From: Scortum barcoo
Taxonomy: Eukaryota; Chordata; Actinopteri; Centrarchiformes; Terapontidae
NCBI GenBank assembly: GCA_023238725.1
Contig: CM041545.1
Coordinates: forward strand, 13,919,782 to 13,983,781
Length of the DNA: 64,000 bases
Direction: 5' to 3'
Shown: in pieces, positions 26,211-37,667 of the stretch
Position numbering within the stretch: the first letter of the stretch is position 1
Layout of the letters: each line of letters begins with the position of its first letter
The notes under the pieces: generated by a model
Told to the model about the DNA's origin: nothing
Database searches by the model: none
The model's input: only the letters and a program-made list of their open reading frames with translations
Program-made: the position numbers and the translations under genes

Positions 26211-26365
26211 TGGAGGCACCCTGGTGGCCAAGTGGTTTAAGGTGCCAATCGTCAATCTTGTTTGGATTTGGGTGAGAACATTTGTTGCAGGCCACTCATG
26301 TCATCCCTCATTTCCTGTCAGCTCTCTAATCTCTGAAAGCATAAAATGCAAAAAAGTTGTTGTTG
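26211..26365 (+). mobile_element. tRNA-derived SINE
   Basis: The head reads GGCACCCTGGTGGCCAAGTG and has a Pol III A-box-like TGGCCAAGTGG (26225-26235). A decayed B-box-like segment (TTTGGATTTGGG) follows about 30 bases on. The body is TTTGTTGCAGGCCACTCATG, then CATCCCTCATTTCCTGTCAG, and the tail is AGCATAAAATGCAAAAAAG with GTT repeats. This order is characteristic of an abundant fish SINE whose consensus has CTGCATGTCAT and CTTTCCTGTC blocks and ends in AAGGC(A)n. It is diverged and presumably inactive. Confidence 0.75.
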
Positions 26366-26530
26366 TTGGTTGTCAAGGTCAAGGCCCCACCCACACATTG
26401 CTCTATACATGCCACTGCTTGTTTCATTTTGACCCCGGTGGAGACAAGAAAATAAAGTAGGAAGGTCACATGTCCTTCTCTTAAGTTGCTGACAGTTGTT
26501 TTGAAAGGTCAACACAAACTCACAGACACG

Positions 26531-26806
26531 GGCAAAGACGTGTCCACTTTACCGTAGGTATATAAGTGCAGCATCTGGCCCTGGGGCACATTTCCTTCCT
26601 CCTGTCACCATTAATCATCAGGCCACTTATAGATTATTAATAAACTGTTGAACTGGCATATGTAGAGGTTAGTGTATGTTTGCAGTTGATGAAAGTCGAG
26701 GTCAGCTGGATTTTTTTTTTGTTTAATGGTGACAGGAGGAAGGAAATGTGCCCCAGGGCCAGACACTGCACTTATATACCTACGGTAAAGTGGACACGTC
26801 TTTGCC
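26531..26806. repeat. 84-bp inverted repeat with 108-bp spacer
   Basis: The left arm is 26531-26614 and the right arm 26723-26806. The right arm is the reverse complement of the left with only two mismatches, in CAGATGC versus CAGACAC. The arms include a TATATAAGTGCA segment. Similarity may extend weakly outward (a GTCTCT-like block beyond the right arm). A transcript would fold into a hairpin with an 84-bp stem. The spacer contains a T10 run and no ORF. Confidence 0.95.
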
Positions 26807-29800
26807 TGGGTCTCTCCACCAATGATCAGTCTCATTCAGTTTCTTGATGCAATATTGCCCTCAGGTGGTGGGCCAAATTTTTTTAAATAGAAAAACAAAC
26901 TTGTTTATTGCTATTTGACTTGTTCTTTAATGTTCTGCACACAGATATATAATCATAAGTTTAATGTTTTATCTCAAGAAAGTGTTCGTGTTAAGATGAC
27001 ACATGCTATGACAGTAGTATAGAGAAGAAGTAGAGAATTCTTATAAGCTTATTTCAAAAAACCAAAATTAAGACAATAAAAGTAAAATTTCAAATTGCAC
27101 CATTTTTCAGAGGTTCAAGACAAACTGAACAGAACGGCAAAATAACTACATGACACAATAGCATCAAGGAGCCACCAGAGGTCCATGTGTCACACCAGAA
27201 AAGGCAGTCGGAAATGATTTGTACATATAGTTCAAAAACTTGTATTACTAATTTTACAGCCCCAAATGAACATTTGTATCATTATTTTATGATGTATAAA
27301 CATTTTTTTAGTTTTTCAGTGAAAATCTACATATCATACTTACAAATAGCATTACAAACCAAAATAGAAAAACTTCAGTTCATGTATATTCATGGATAGA
27401 ACTCGTAAACTCGTAAATACTTCATCAGCTACACCCTGAACATTATACCTGCACTCTGCGGTTTTATATCATCATATCATCCAGACAATCTCAACAATAA
27501 TATCCACATGTCTTGGCTGTCCAGGTAGTGGCGTAGCACAAAAGTCCCTTTCCCATCCACTGCTATCCATTCTAGTATCTTTGTGGTTCCTCCTGCCTTT
27601 TTCTCATGATGTACTGAACAAACACAAAACTGACTACACTGTAACTTACCATCCTGAGATCAGAGGGATGTGGTGAGTTTATTGCCTCATTGTTTTGTGA
27701 ACTGCAATGTTAAGTCCTTTTTTTGGGTGTCATGTGTACTCCCTCATATGAATTGTATTTCGACATTAAATTATCCTGGTCTGAAGTTACATTTTCTGAG
27801 GCACATAATTTGCCCCAAATCAATATTTATTGCATTTAAAGTCAATGTTCATCAAAGGGGAAGCTAACAAATTTAGCATATATCTAATTGTATTCTAATT
27901 GTATTATGTTCTATTATTTTTTATTGTTCAAGAAACTGAGCATTAAACCCTTATGTCACCTTTTGCCAAAAGACACTACTTTCTGAAAGATAAAAACTTC
28001 CTTTCATAATAGATTTAATGTCAAAAGAGTCAGAAATCATAATTTGACTCATGTGAATATGATCGCATGAAATTGTACTGGACATCCTCTCTGAAGGTAT
28101 TTTGTCTGTGGTGCAAATAGCAGGATGTGGTGGTAAAGAGAAGCAGCAAAAAGGATGGTAACAAGGAGTACAAAAGTAATCAGGATCAAAAATGTAATCT
28201 CACTTCAAGTAGCACAATTACATGAATGACTGTCTGACAATTTAACTGGCTACTAATTCTCTATAATACTGAGGTGTGACAAGAAACGTTTTGGGAAATG
28301 TTGCTACTGACGTCACATTTGACAAGAAAAAGACAATTCCTCCAGGGGTCAGAAATCTGTCAGGTCACCGAGGTCAAGGCTCCAGACGCTTGTTGTGCCA
28401 GTTAACTTGGAGATGTTTCTGAGAAAAACAGACAGAAAGACTAAAGCAGGGGAAAACCCTGGATTAAAGGAGCCAAAGGGTGAATTAATCAGACTGGGTC
28501 CCATTTTGAATCGAGTGACATGACAGCCTGTGAGTTCAAGTGCCTCGTGTGACTTTTCACGAGCCTCAGTTTACATATCTGCTATCAGTGTAATCAATCT
28601 CATCACTTAATTTCCTTGTTTGGAGTGTTTATGTGTTGTCTCCAATGAGCCTTGTCATTCTGCAGCTACAATAAACAACCTGTTGAAGCTGAGCCAAAAT
28701 ACCAGAACATCTATTTGCAGTAAATCAGTGTTATTTACTACTCCGTTCACGCACCTTTGTTTCTGCAGAGGCGGCAGTGACGTGTTCAGGGAGTCAGATA
28801 AAGGGTATTTCTCACCAACTCTTTCCTGTTATTTTCCAAGGTCCTTTGTTTTGTTGCGAGGCCTCGGCCTGTCGGTTCTCAGGGGAATGAGAGGAACATT
28901 TCAAACCCTCATACACAGAGTGCTCCCATACCTGTCTGCACCACTGTGTGTGTGCGTGTGTGTCACCTTGTCCTTGGATCGAGGCGATACATCCCTGCAG
29001 TGACTTCATGTCTATTTCAGGGAATTTTAGTCTTAATGATGTTTAAGCAGGCACACAACACTGTGAAAACCAGGAAATGAATTTCAATACACACTAAAAT
29101 ACAATAATTATCCTGTTTTAACGAATAATTTCTGCCATCTAAGAAATAGATAAAGACAAAAATGGCCAATATTTATATTTATTCAAAGTTTGAAGCCTCA
29201 GTTGCAATTAACAGATTTAAAGCAAAAAAGTGTGTTATCTTTACTGTAACATATTTTAATTTTAAATTCTTCAGATCCCATATTTTTATTGACAAGATGA
29301 TTTAAAAATATCATGTAGATCCAAGTGACAAAATAACACTTTGCCACTTGCATTTATTTGATTTATAAGTTCAAAATAAAGTTTGAAAAAGTATCTCAGG
29401 GACAGCTGGTTTGTTGGTCGGTGTTTACGCGTTAAGCTTTCATTTAAATAATAATTGAATATAGCAGATAGGAAGTGTCCTCTCCTAACTCCTGACAAGA
29501 ATAGTTGTGTGTCACTTGTAAATTCCAAGCTTTCAGAGTGTCTCCTGAAAAAAAAGAAAAATCCTTGCTTTTAAATTCCTGTCCTGTGCAGACACAACAA
29601 CAACAGGAAGAAGGGACATTTTAACAGGTGTCAGGAAGCACAGGAAATAAACAAGCTGAATACTGGAAAACATTTTTGTACCAGTAAGAGTCAGAGGTGA
29701 GGCTAATAAGAGATATTTTTAGCTGGGACAGGATTATTTTGCAGTTTGGGCCAAAATGTTTGATCTATTTGTGATTAAATGTTTTGCACTTTAATACCGC

Positions 29801-32267
29801 CTGGTGACGCATTAAAACAAGAGTCCAAAGAGAAAGCATTGTCTCTAATCAAGGGTCACTCAGCATGTTTGATCATGAATGACCTGAGGTTTCATTCTAA
29901 TTTTTAAAAAGTTCAAATCAAGACATTAAATATTTGATTTAATAATTGTGGTCAACATGCAGCTGTGATTAATGTGCTACTTAACTTAACATTTTGATTT
30001 GAAAGAAATGTATTTGTACTGCACTTTAAAGATAGTCTGTGGTTAATAATCAAAGGATCTGAGACTTTAATTAATTCAAAACTTTATCAAATATTCTTGG
30101 AAAGCTACATTCTTTATGAAGACACAAGAGCTTGTATTCTATTTTTAGTAAAGTAGCATTGAATATTAGCATGCCACTCACATAAAATGTGAAGACAGTT
30201 TCTCGCTCAGGAAAATGATTCATTTCAGTTCCACTGTAGCTGAAATTCTCAGTAGGGCTGAGAAAAGCATTGAAACTTTTATGAATATTTTCCTCCAGGA
30301 AGGAAATTATGTTTTAGTTGTTTCTCAAGAAAGACCTTGAGCGATATCTTAAAATTGAAATAATTTCTATTTGTGACTTTTCTTCCATGTTGACGCAAAG
30401 TCTCGTCTGCAATGGCTGCCTTAAATCAGCTTTACAGGGAAATTTATGTTGAGGAGCTTCTCTATGTAGCTGCAAGGGCAAAGTAACTTTAGTTCCACAA
30501 ATGTCTTTGTAGAGTAAACCTCAGCTTTGCTCTTCTGTCTTTCTTATGCCATTAGTGGTAAAAAGTATTTTTCCATGACCAAGAAATGTTTTCTGCATGG
30601 GAACAAAGAATATTTTGCCATTTGTGGAAGCTGAGAAAGTAGGACATACCACCACTTAAGAGTCAAGGATGCCTGAAAAGTTTGAAAAGTTCTCTGCCCA
30701 AACAGGCATTTCTGCTTCAGTTTGGATTTTTCACATCATGGGAAACAAGAATTCCTTCGTCTCAAAAGACATTACATTCATCCAGACTAGTAAGAATTTT
30801 CATCCTGTCCAGGGAAGCTTTTTCAGCCTCTTATGAATAATAATCTCTGCTGTCGTACTGAGTATATCAACATCTTCTCCTCTTCTTTCACAGAAATATA
30901 TTATTTACAACAGTTTCTTGGTCCAGGTGTCTCTGCAACATTTGGAGATCTCAAACACTTAAAGAAATACTGTATGAAGTGCACGCACAACTTCAGAAGT
31001 TTCCCTGTCAGAGATCCTCTTCAGTCTGCCAGCATTTGATTTGATTCATGGATCAATAAAACAAACCAATGTCTGGGATGTTTGCGTGAGAACATCTATT
31101 CTACCATGGCCCCAAGATATTAAAAGACAGAACTTTACATTTGACTCAGCAGCTGACCATCCTTTATTTTCTCAATTCACTCACCAATTCATGTTACCAG
31201 TATTGATGATATAATATTGCAAATCATATTATTTATTGTAGTAGAGATCTGAATCTCTTCCGTAGAGAGAGAATCTCTTTGATCAGTCTGCAGCATTGAC
31301 ACAACAAAGCCTTTATAAAGGGGCTACAGCAAAGCACAGTGTATTAAAGAGCTAAAAACACTCACAGCTTAAGGAAAAAAGATTCTTATAGGATGAAAAC
31401 TGATCTCTCTGCCTGCTCATTGCTCATTACCTGAATAATACTCAGGAAGGACACAGAGATCCTCCAGCAAGGACACAGATCAGCAGAGATGAGCTCTCAC
31501 TTTAACTGTAAAATTGTGCAAAATGAAGTAAATATGTTGGAGTGGTTTTGATCCCGGTCTGTAAATATTTTTGACTTATTTTTTTTATCTGCTATGACCA
31601 TGAAAACTCATATTCCCCTTTGCCAAAACTGACTTTACTTTTATTTTCATAGTTGCTCATTCAGTCATTATTTCTTTATCCCTGATTGTTTGTTAGGTTT
31701 TATTTCACAGCACATTCATTTCTTTGGCTCCACAGAAATGTATACATCACAGTATAATGTATACAGTACAGTATACAGTATACAGTACAGTATACAGTAT
31801 AATGGCATTTTTTTAATCTGCAGCAGCCTAGTTTATAATTACTGATTACAACAAAGTAAAACCACTCAACGTCCATTTGTCGAGGTTTTTAGATACTGCA
31901 ATTACTGCAACAAATGATGCATCACTAATTAAGTTAACAGAGAAAATTAGGCAATGAAAAACAAATGACAACAGTCAGTGATAGCTTTGGTTTAATTGTA
32001 AGAGCATTCTTTAACATTGGCTGGTGTCATATACATGATATTTTCTGCATTTCATATATACAGTACAAATAAAATGGCACTATGGAAAACTTCAAAACAT
32101 TAAGCGGACTACAGCGAGTCAATGAAAAATACTGCTGCGTCCAGTTTGAAAATAAATGCAAGATCCTTTCTTGTGATTTTTCTCAACAGTAATGTATGAA
32201 GGCACCCAGAGTGAGAGAATCAGGTCTATGCTAAAGCTAATGGGGACAGCCTGGATCATTTTAATTT
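26807..32267. other. Gene-free stretch between the arhgap24 side and esm1
   Basis: No recognisable exon on either strand. It contains a short TG run near 28948-28965 and a TACAGTA-type repeat at 31750-31802. A possible minus-strand poly(A) signal near 32266-32271 may mark the 3' end of esm1. The sequence is otherwise AT-rich and unique by eye. Confidence 0.45.
31750..31802. repeat. TACAGTA simple repeat
   Basis: Tandem, slightly irregular copies of GTATACAGTACA and GTATACAGTATAC. Confidence 0.85.
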
Positions 32268-32271
32268 ATTC
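32266..32271 (-). terminator. esm1: Possible esm1 poly(A) signal
   Basis: AATAAA on the minus strand, about 230 bases past the esm1 stop. Mammalian esm1 has a longer 3' UTR, so a more distal site is also possible. Confidence 0.3.
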
Positions 32272-32500
32272 ACTCTGAAAACAGACAAAGAGAGAGATAA
32301 AGAGTCTGAAGGGAATAACATAGACTGCATATTTCCTTAGAAAAGATGACGGTGCCAAACAAGGACCAGACAACCCAAATAAAACGTCCAAATGCTGTAA
32401 AAAAGTTTGTTGTAGTTTAACATAATAAAATATATCTTTCAGTTCATTTATAAGTTAATGCTACATTTACACTGAAGAGATTCAGTCTTGTCAGCACTTG

Positions 32501-32595
32501 TCAGCGAGGGTTGAGCCGCTTTGGAGCGCTGGGTCTGTCTGTGTGTTGATCTGTGCTCTGGGCAGTGCTGACCTCTCCTGAGCCCACCTCTCCCC
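32501..32595 (-). CDS. esm1: esm1 coding exon 3
   Basis: Acceptor TTCTGTTTTCAG. It encodes a hydrophilic Ser/Thr/Pro-rich tail with a Ser-Gly in acidic context and ends KRLNPR then TGA at 32501-32503. Confidence 0.92.
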
Positions 32596-33628
32596 CTGAA
32601 AACAGAAAGAAATTCATTCATCTTTTTAGATCACGCAAATGACATGCCTTTTCAGAGCTTAACTTACTCCATTTAATATCACATCTGAATGCTGCTAACC
32701 CACTGAGAACAAATTCAACTTATTATTTCAAGAAGTCTCTGTGTGCTTTACCTGCTTGTGGCTCAGTCTTGAGCTTGCTGGCGATTTTGGCGAAGAATCT
32801 GAGGGTGAGACAAGCCCCCGTCTCCCTGTCACATATTCCACCTTTGCAGTTGCATGTCTTGCGGCACTCAACCCCATAGGTCCCATACAGACAGTCTGTA
32901 AGGAGAGAAAAAATCATTTTAGGGTAATCTGCTTCATCTCCTAGAGCAAGAAAAGGATCTGATATGGGTTCTTCTTCTATGGTGTCACAGTCAACATAAT
33001 GATCAGTGGTCAAGAGAAATGGCACAAAGAAACTGCAAATTGAGTTGCAGGAGCACTCAATGTCCAAACTCCAAGCCTCTGTGGGCTCACTATCAAGTTA
33101 AATATCTGAGGGGAGGATGCACAGGTCTGCACAAGTGCCCCTGCAACCACTGGTTACATGTAAATGGTGCTATTTACTGTGATAATTCAACAATCAGAGC
33201 CTCCAAAAGACAGTAATATCATAATGGGATACTGCATTTGGTGCAGCAGGGCATCACATATTCAAAATGCAGCATACGGGCGCAGAGATGGCACACTGAA
33301 ATGTTTGAACGCGGCACCCACCTTTGCAGACGCCGTACTCGTCCCCGTAATCGTCCTCGTCCTTGTAGAACTCGCAGAATAAGCCCGGTCCGCACTTCAC
33401 CCCGTGCATGCCCGACACGGTGCGGTAGCAGTGCTCCCCTCTGCCGGCTGCACAGACCTGGCAACAGCCGCAGTCGTCCAGGACGGTCCGTGCGCAGCGC
33501 TGCGTCCCGCCGCACCGCTCCGCGCTGCATCTGTCCGGGCAGTTCACCGCGTACTTGACATTGGTGCCCCACGCCTCGGCATGCTGCGCGACGAGCGAGG
33601 ACAGGACGGTGATGAGGAGGAGAGACAT
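32501..33628 (-). CDS. esm1: Endothelial cell-specific molecule 1 (endocan), complete CDS in three exons
   Basis: The join of 33322-33628, 32752-32895 and 32501-32595 (minus) gives 182 codons including stop, 181 residues against 184 in human. Endocan is a secreted dermatan-sulfate proteoglycan made by endothelium and linked to VEGF signalling and leukocyte adhesion. Residues 1 to about 19 form a signal peptide (MSLLLITVLSSLVAQHAEA). A Cys-rich, IGFBP-like domain follows, with TVLDDCGCCQVCAAGRGE and YRTVSGMHGVKCGPGL as in human. The second exon carries ETCNC-like RKTCNCKGGICDRETGAC. I count 18 cysteines, 12 in exon 1 and 6 in exon 2, the full human set. The C-terminus ends RLNPR (human WLNPR). 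An acidic EVGSGEVS in exon 3 is a plausible glycosaminoglycan site. Both introns are phase 1 with GT-AG ends. In-frame upstream ATGs exist, but only this one gives a signal peptide. Confidence 0.96.
32752..32895 (-). CDS. esm1: esm1 coding exon 2
   Basis: Acceptor CTCCTTACAG and donor GTAAAG, phase 1 to phase 1. It encodes the last six cysteines and a basic segment (RFFAKIASKLKTEPQA). The human gene has an exon-2-skipped isoform. The equal phases here would allow the same skip in frame. Confidence 0.95.
33322..33628 (-). CDS. esm1: esm1 coding exon 1
   Basis: Signal peptide and the 12-cysteine IGFBP-like domain. It ends GTCTGCAAAG before donor GTGGGT, phase 1. The exon is strongly GC-rich compared with its surroundings. 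The start codon has G at -3. Confidence 0.95.
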
Positions 33629-33790
33629 CGCTGGATGCAGGGAGGGGAGGAGAGAGAGACGGAGGGCCGGCGGGGGAGACTGCGGTCTCTGCGGGGCGAG
33701 CGGTCTCCGGGAGGGACGCAGGAGCGGAGCGCCTCTGGGAGACTTGGAGCGGAGTGACTCGCGGTGCATCAGGTTGCATGGTTATCAGCA
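33629..33790 (-). promoter_or_regulatory. esm1: esm1 5' leader / GC-rich proximal region
   Basis: GC-rich sequence upstream of the start codon. It contains in-frame and out-of-frame ATGs, including ATGCAACCTGATGCACC near 33765-33780. If transcribed from further upstream, these would be uORFs or an N-terminal extension. Where transcription starts cannot be told from the sequence. CTAAAAAG near 33875-33882 (minus) is only a weak TATA-like match. Confidence 0.4.
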
Positions 33791-34539
33791 ATGGACAACT
33801 TTGTTTTGCACATGACTTGCCCTCGTCAATTTCCTCATTCCGGTGTTGGCGTCCCCCTTTTGCCAGTCAGCCCCCTTTTTAGAGATCCGGCTTGGAAGTG
33901 GGATTTACTCTGGACCGCCATCCAGGAATTGAAATGCGTGTGACCTGATGTCATAAGTTATCTTTGGTTTGTTTTTGTGCTACGGAACCCCCAAACCTCC
34001 CATTGCACCAGGCTCGGATTTGAAGGATTACTTTTTGTGTTGGGGATGTTTTTCAGCCACAACATGCCATGACTGGAAACCACAAATATATTTAACACAG
34101 CAGAAGACAGATCAGTTTGTATCATCATGAAACTCAGTGAGGTCAAATTGAACATTCTTATGATTAAAATAAAAAATGAAATGAAAAGAAAAATGCACCT
34201 ACAGGCTACTTTTTTTTCTACACAGAAAGAAGCAGGTTAGAGAAAACAACATAACTGTATGGACCATATGGGCAGACACTTGCAGGTTATCTAAAAAATG
34301 AATGTTGAGTGTAAACTAGTCTTTTGTGATGTTATTTTATTTTTTTAAACATTGTAACATTGTAATTGTAAGAAGATAGAAATAAAACATGTAACAAACC
34401 ACTATCTGACTAGGCAGTGTTTAATGAGTCTTTCTCCTAGCTGCCTATATTGATTTTTATTTTTCTTTCTTTTTAAACGTGCATGTCTCTTTCTTTCATT
34501 GCAATTCTGTTAAGTTTGGGGAAATCACTAGATTACTTT
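33791..34539. other. Divergent esm1-herc1 intergenic region, esm1 side
   Basis: Upstream of esm1 on the minus strand. No gene is seen. The AT content rises away from the GC-rich esm1 exon. Confidence 0.4.
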
Positions 34540-35716
34540 AAGGGCCAAAACTGAAGCAGCAGAGGTTGCCATATCCTGACTTTTAGTCTCCAAGGTCCAA
34601 AACCACTGAATTCCACATTTACCATAATGCAACATCATCATGGTTATAAATCTCCCTTCAGAGCCAGTGGGGGCATTATGTATATTTTGGCACAGTGGTA
34701 AACCCCTTAAAATAGCCTATTTTTTATCTTATCATGTTAATGTCTGCTCAAATATTTACATAAAATGTGTTTTATCACTTTCATTTATTTTCCTTTAATG
34801 GCTTTAATGCTGGCTTGAGGGACAGAATACTTTCTCCACATAACAGACACTGTGTAGGTCTGGTTGGGAAAATAAAATAAAAATCAAAGATACAACTAAT
34901 TATAAGATAACATGCAACAAGTTATCAATGTGGGACATTTTAAAGGGGCACTCCAGCATTTTAGAAGGCTATTGCAAGTTTGGAGAACTCCACAATATGA
35001 ATTCAAATTTGAAAACTGAGGCAGCAGTGGTGGACATATCTTGACTTTTAGTACCTGTATCCAAAACCACTGAATCCTACATTTCCCATGATGCAACATC
35101 AGGATTATAAAGCTCCATTCAGAGCCAGTGGGAGCATTGTGCATCTTTTTTTGACAGTAATAAACCGCTTAAAATAGTCTATTTTTATCTTATCATATTA
35201 ACCTCTGCTTCAATAAAATGCGATTCAATCACCTTCATTTATTTTCTTTTAACTGCTTTAACATGGCCTTGAGGGTCCACTCTTTCTCCACATAACAGGC
35301 ACTGTGTCAGTCCAGAGGGGAAAAGAGAATGAAAATAAAAGAGACAAATAATCATAAGATAATATGCAACAAATTACAAATGTGAAGCCTTAAAGGAGCA
35401 CTCCAGCATTTTAAGTTGGGGGAACTCACAAGGTTAAAAAATGCTGAATCCTACATTTCCCATGATGCAACATCATCAGGGTTATTATCATTATTTGTAG
35501 TATCAATGTTAAGCTCCCTCCAGAGGCAAAAGGGACTTATTTTTCACAGTGGTAAACACCTTAAAAAACCCTAGTTAATTTCTTTCTCTTTAATATTCAT
35601 ATAAAATGTATGTTATCCTTCATTTATTTCCTTTAATGGCTTTAATATGGGTCAGAACTACTTGTCCCACATAACAAACACTGGACTGGTAAAATAGAAT
35701 AGAAAATAAAAAAAGG

Positions 35717-35719
<3 letters not shown>
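34540..35719. repeat. Three head-to-tail diverged repeat copies
   Basis: Three marker blocks recur. ATGCAACATC is at 34627, 35091 and 35465. The CCACATAACA block is at about 34836, 35288 and 35667. CCACTGAATCCTACATTTCC-like text precedes each ATGCAACATC. Each unit also has a CTTCATTTATTTTCTTTAA block, and the first two have an AAGGAGCACTCCAGCATTTT-type block. Spacing is about 464 then 374 bp, so the third copy is shortened. The text is that of a common fish dispersed repeat. The class is unknown. Confidence 0.85.
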
Positions 35720-35758
<39 letters not shown>

Positions 35759-35759
35759 C
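35720..35759. repeat. AAT trinucleotide microsatellite
   Basis: About 13 perfect AAT units, ending 26 bp before the herc1 promoter motif. Confidence 0.95.
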
Positions 35760-35785
35760 ACGATAGTAGTGCTCACTCCGAGACA

Positions 35786-35798
35786 CAAGATGGCGGCC
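35786..35798 (+). promoter_or_regulatory. herc1: YY1-type core promoter element of herc1
   Basis: CAAGATGGCGGCC matches the YY1 site that sits at or just after the start site of many TATA-less housekeeping promoters. The surroundings are GC- and CpG-rich and no TATA box is present. It lies 150 bp upstream of a consensus donor, consistent with a short first exon. Confidence 0.6.
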
Positions 35799-35946
35799 GC
35801 GGTGCCCGCCGGTGTTTGAGCGCAGCGCAGACGAAGAAAAAGGGGAAAGAGGAGAAGGTTGATATGATATTCACGTCCAAGGGAGACCTCACCGGGACGG
35901 GACAGGTACCGCAAACCAATTTGTCGGCGGGGTGTTTACAGCCAAG
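35786..35946 (+). other. herc1: herc1 non-coding exon 1
   Basis: A CpG-rich leader exon ending CAGCCAAG before donor GTAAGT (35947). It has no frame that continues into the main ORF. Two uORFs start here, at 35790 (9 codons) and 35864 (reads through the splice junction). The 5' boundary is inferred from the YY1 motif. Confidence 0.7.
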
Positions 35947-37128
35947 GTAAGTCACACGCCTGTGCGGTGCGTTTTTATTTGAAGCACACACGGCCGGGCG
36001 GGTCTCCGGGACCTGAGCGGGCCGCCGGGCTGCCGTGCCGGGAGCTGTCAGCCGGACAGACGGAGGGGCTTGGTCGGGTGTTTGACAGCCATGGAGAGGC
36101 AGAGACGGAGACTAGCTGCACCGCACTGCAGCCAGCGTTAGCTCAGCTGTCACCGCAGATGCAGAATAATGTTACCGGCGTTTGGAAAAAGGAGTGTTTG
36201 GCTGTTTGTGTCGGCAGGCTACGGCGCAAGAAAGAGCCGGGGATAGAAAGAAAAAGCCAAATCCACCATGTTAAAGCTACAAAACGTTCACAGGGGCTTT
36301 AAAGTAGCACAGCAAAGGTGGATAATGTCGTTTTATTGTGCATTAAATGTCGGTTAATCTCATTAGGATGGATGCAAACTCAATGTCTTAACTTTAGCAG
36401 ACATAATAATATAAAACCACTTACAGTTGCTGCATTTATATTATATTTAAATAATTAAGTCGCTGTCACACATTATGTAGGTCATAATGTGGTAAATATA
36501 TATTTTAATATCACCCATCCAGTGCTGACATTAGCAGGTTTATTTTATTGTATTAACAGTCATGTATTGTCTAACAGATGCTTATTGTGGTTCAGAGTTG
36601 TCCCGGCAACAGGACAGCCCAAACGTGCTGTGTGGCCCCTGCAGCCTCTTCCATCTCTTTCTGGATGACTTTCAAGAGATATGACACCTCAAAGCCGGGC
36701 CTGGGTCTGTGTTAGGGGCCCCGCAGAGGCTCTGAAGAGAGGTGGTCAGGGGGCATCCTGATGCCACAACCTGGACCTAGACTGGCTTCAATCGAAGCGC
36801 AGTAGGATGACAGAGGTCCTCCAAAATAGCTGAGCCTCTCACTCTGTTGTGCAATAAGATTCGCTATCCTGCAGAAAAGAAATAGTCATGGCCACATCTT
36901 GTTATTGCATTTACATATTGCAGCTCATGATCCCAGGCGTAAGTGAGAATAGGTATTTTTCTCTGTTTTTTATTGGGTTTGGACTGTTGGTAGGGCAAAT
37001 TCAGGCCCTGGAATAACTAGAAAAAGTCATTGACAAGATTAGGTGTTTAGTTCTACCTGAAGTTTAAATGTTTTAATTAAACATCATAGCGTTACTTCAG
37101 CGGATTTCCTCAGCCTCCAGTGTCGCAT

Positions 37129-37447
37129 AGGGCTGGGCAATATGAAAAACTCACATTGTGATTATTTTGGCAGATATTGCGATGAGTCATGATTTTAGTG
37201 AATTTTGTTTTTTTTTATTTGATTGTAACTTAAAAAACAATGAAGATAATGATGATGAAGTGGTCTGTGCCAAAACAAACATACTGATACATCTCCTTCC
37301 CTTATATCTGGGGCAAATGATTTGTAGGCCAGGGCGTCTCTGCAACACCACAATCCTTCACTTCTAATGGCATGGTGTGACATATTTTACAGCTCCTTTG
37401 GAGACTTACTGCGATTTCAATAATGTTCTGATTAAGTGTTTAGCCCT
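37129..37447. mobile_element. hAT-like non-autonomous element (MITE)
   Basis: It starts AGGGCTGGGCAATATGAAAA and ends AGTGTTTAGCCCT, so the termini are short imperfect inverted repeats (AGGGCTGGGCAA and AGGGCTAAACAC). The interior has AATCGCAGT-like and ATTGCGATGAGTCATGATT text typical of fish elements that open with GGGCTGGGCAATAT. It has no coding capacity. I could not see a convincing 8-bp target duplication. Confidence 0.6.
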
Positions 37448-37526
37448 GATGTTGTAACAACTTTCTGGAAAAAGAAGACTCTAAAATATGTGACATGCAG
37501 ATACATGTTGACATATCTTCGCTGTA

Positions 37527-37667
37527 GTGTTAAATGTGACCCAGTTTTGCAGTTCCCACTTCCTAATATTACTGACATTTACATTTACTCTGATTAAATG
37601 TGTTAAATGTGACCCAGTTTTGCAGTTCCCACTTCCTAATATTACTGACATTTACATTTACTCTGAT
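37527..37667. repeat. Near-perfect 73-bp tandem duplication
   Basis: The unit at 37527-37599 (starting GTGTTAAATGTGACCCAGTT) is repeated from 37600. The second copy is identical for 68 bases, to 37667. The identity suggests a recent event. Confidence 0.95.

Noticed and set aside
33629..33769. In-frame N-terminal extension of esm1 from the ATG at 33769
   Set aside because: It would bury the signal peptide behind 47 Arg/Pro-rich residues. The family starts at the hydrophobic segment.
33219..33791. 190-codon minus-strand and long plus-strand frames over the GC-rich block
   Set aside because: They are alternative frames of esm1 exon 1. GC-rich sequence lacks stop codons.
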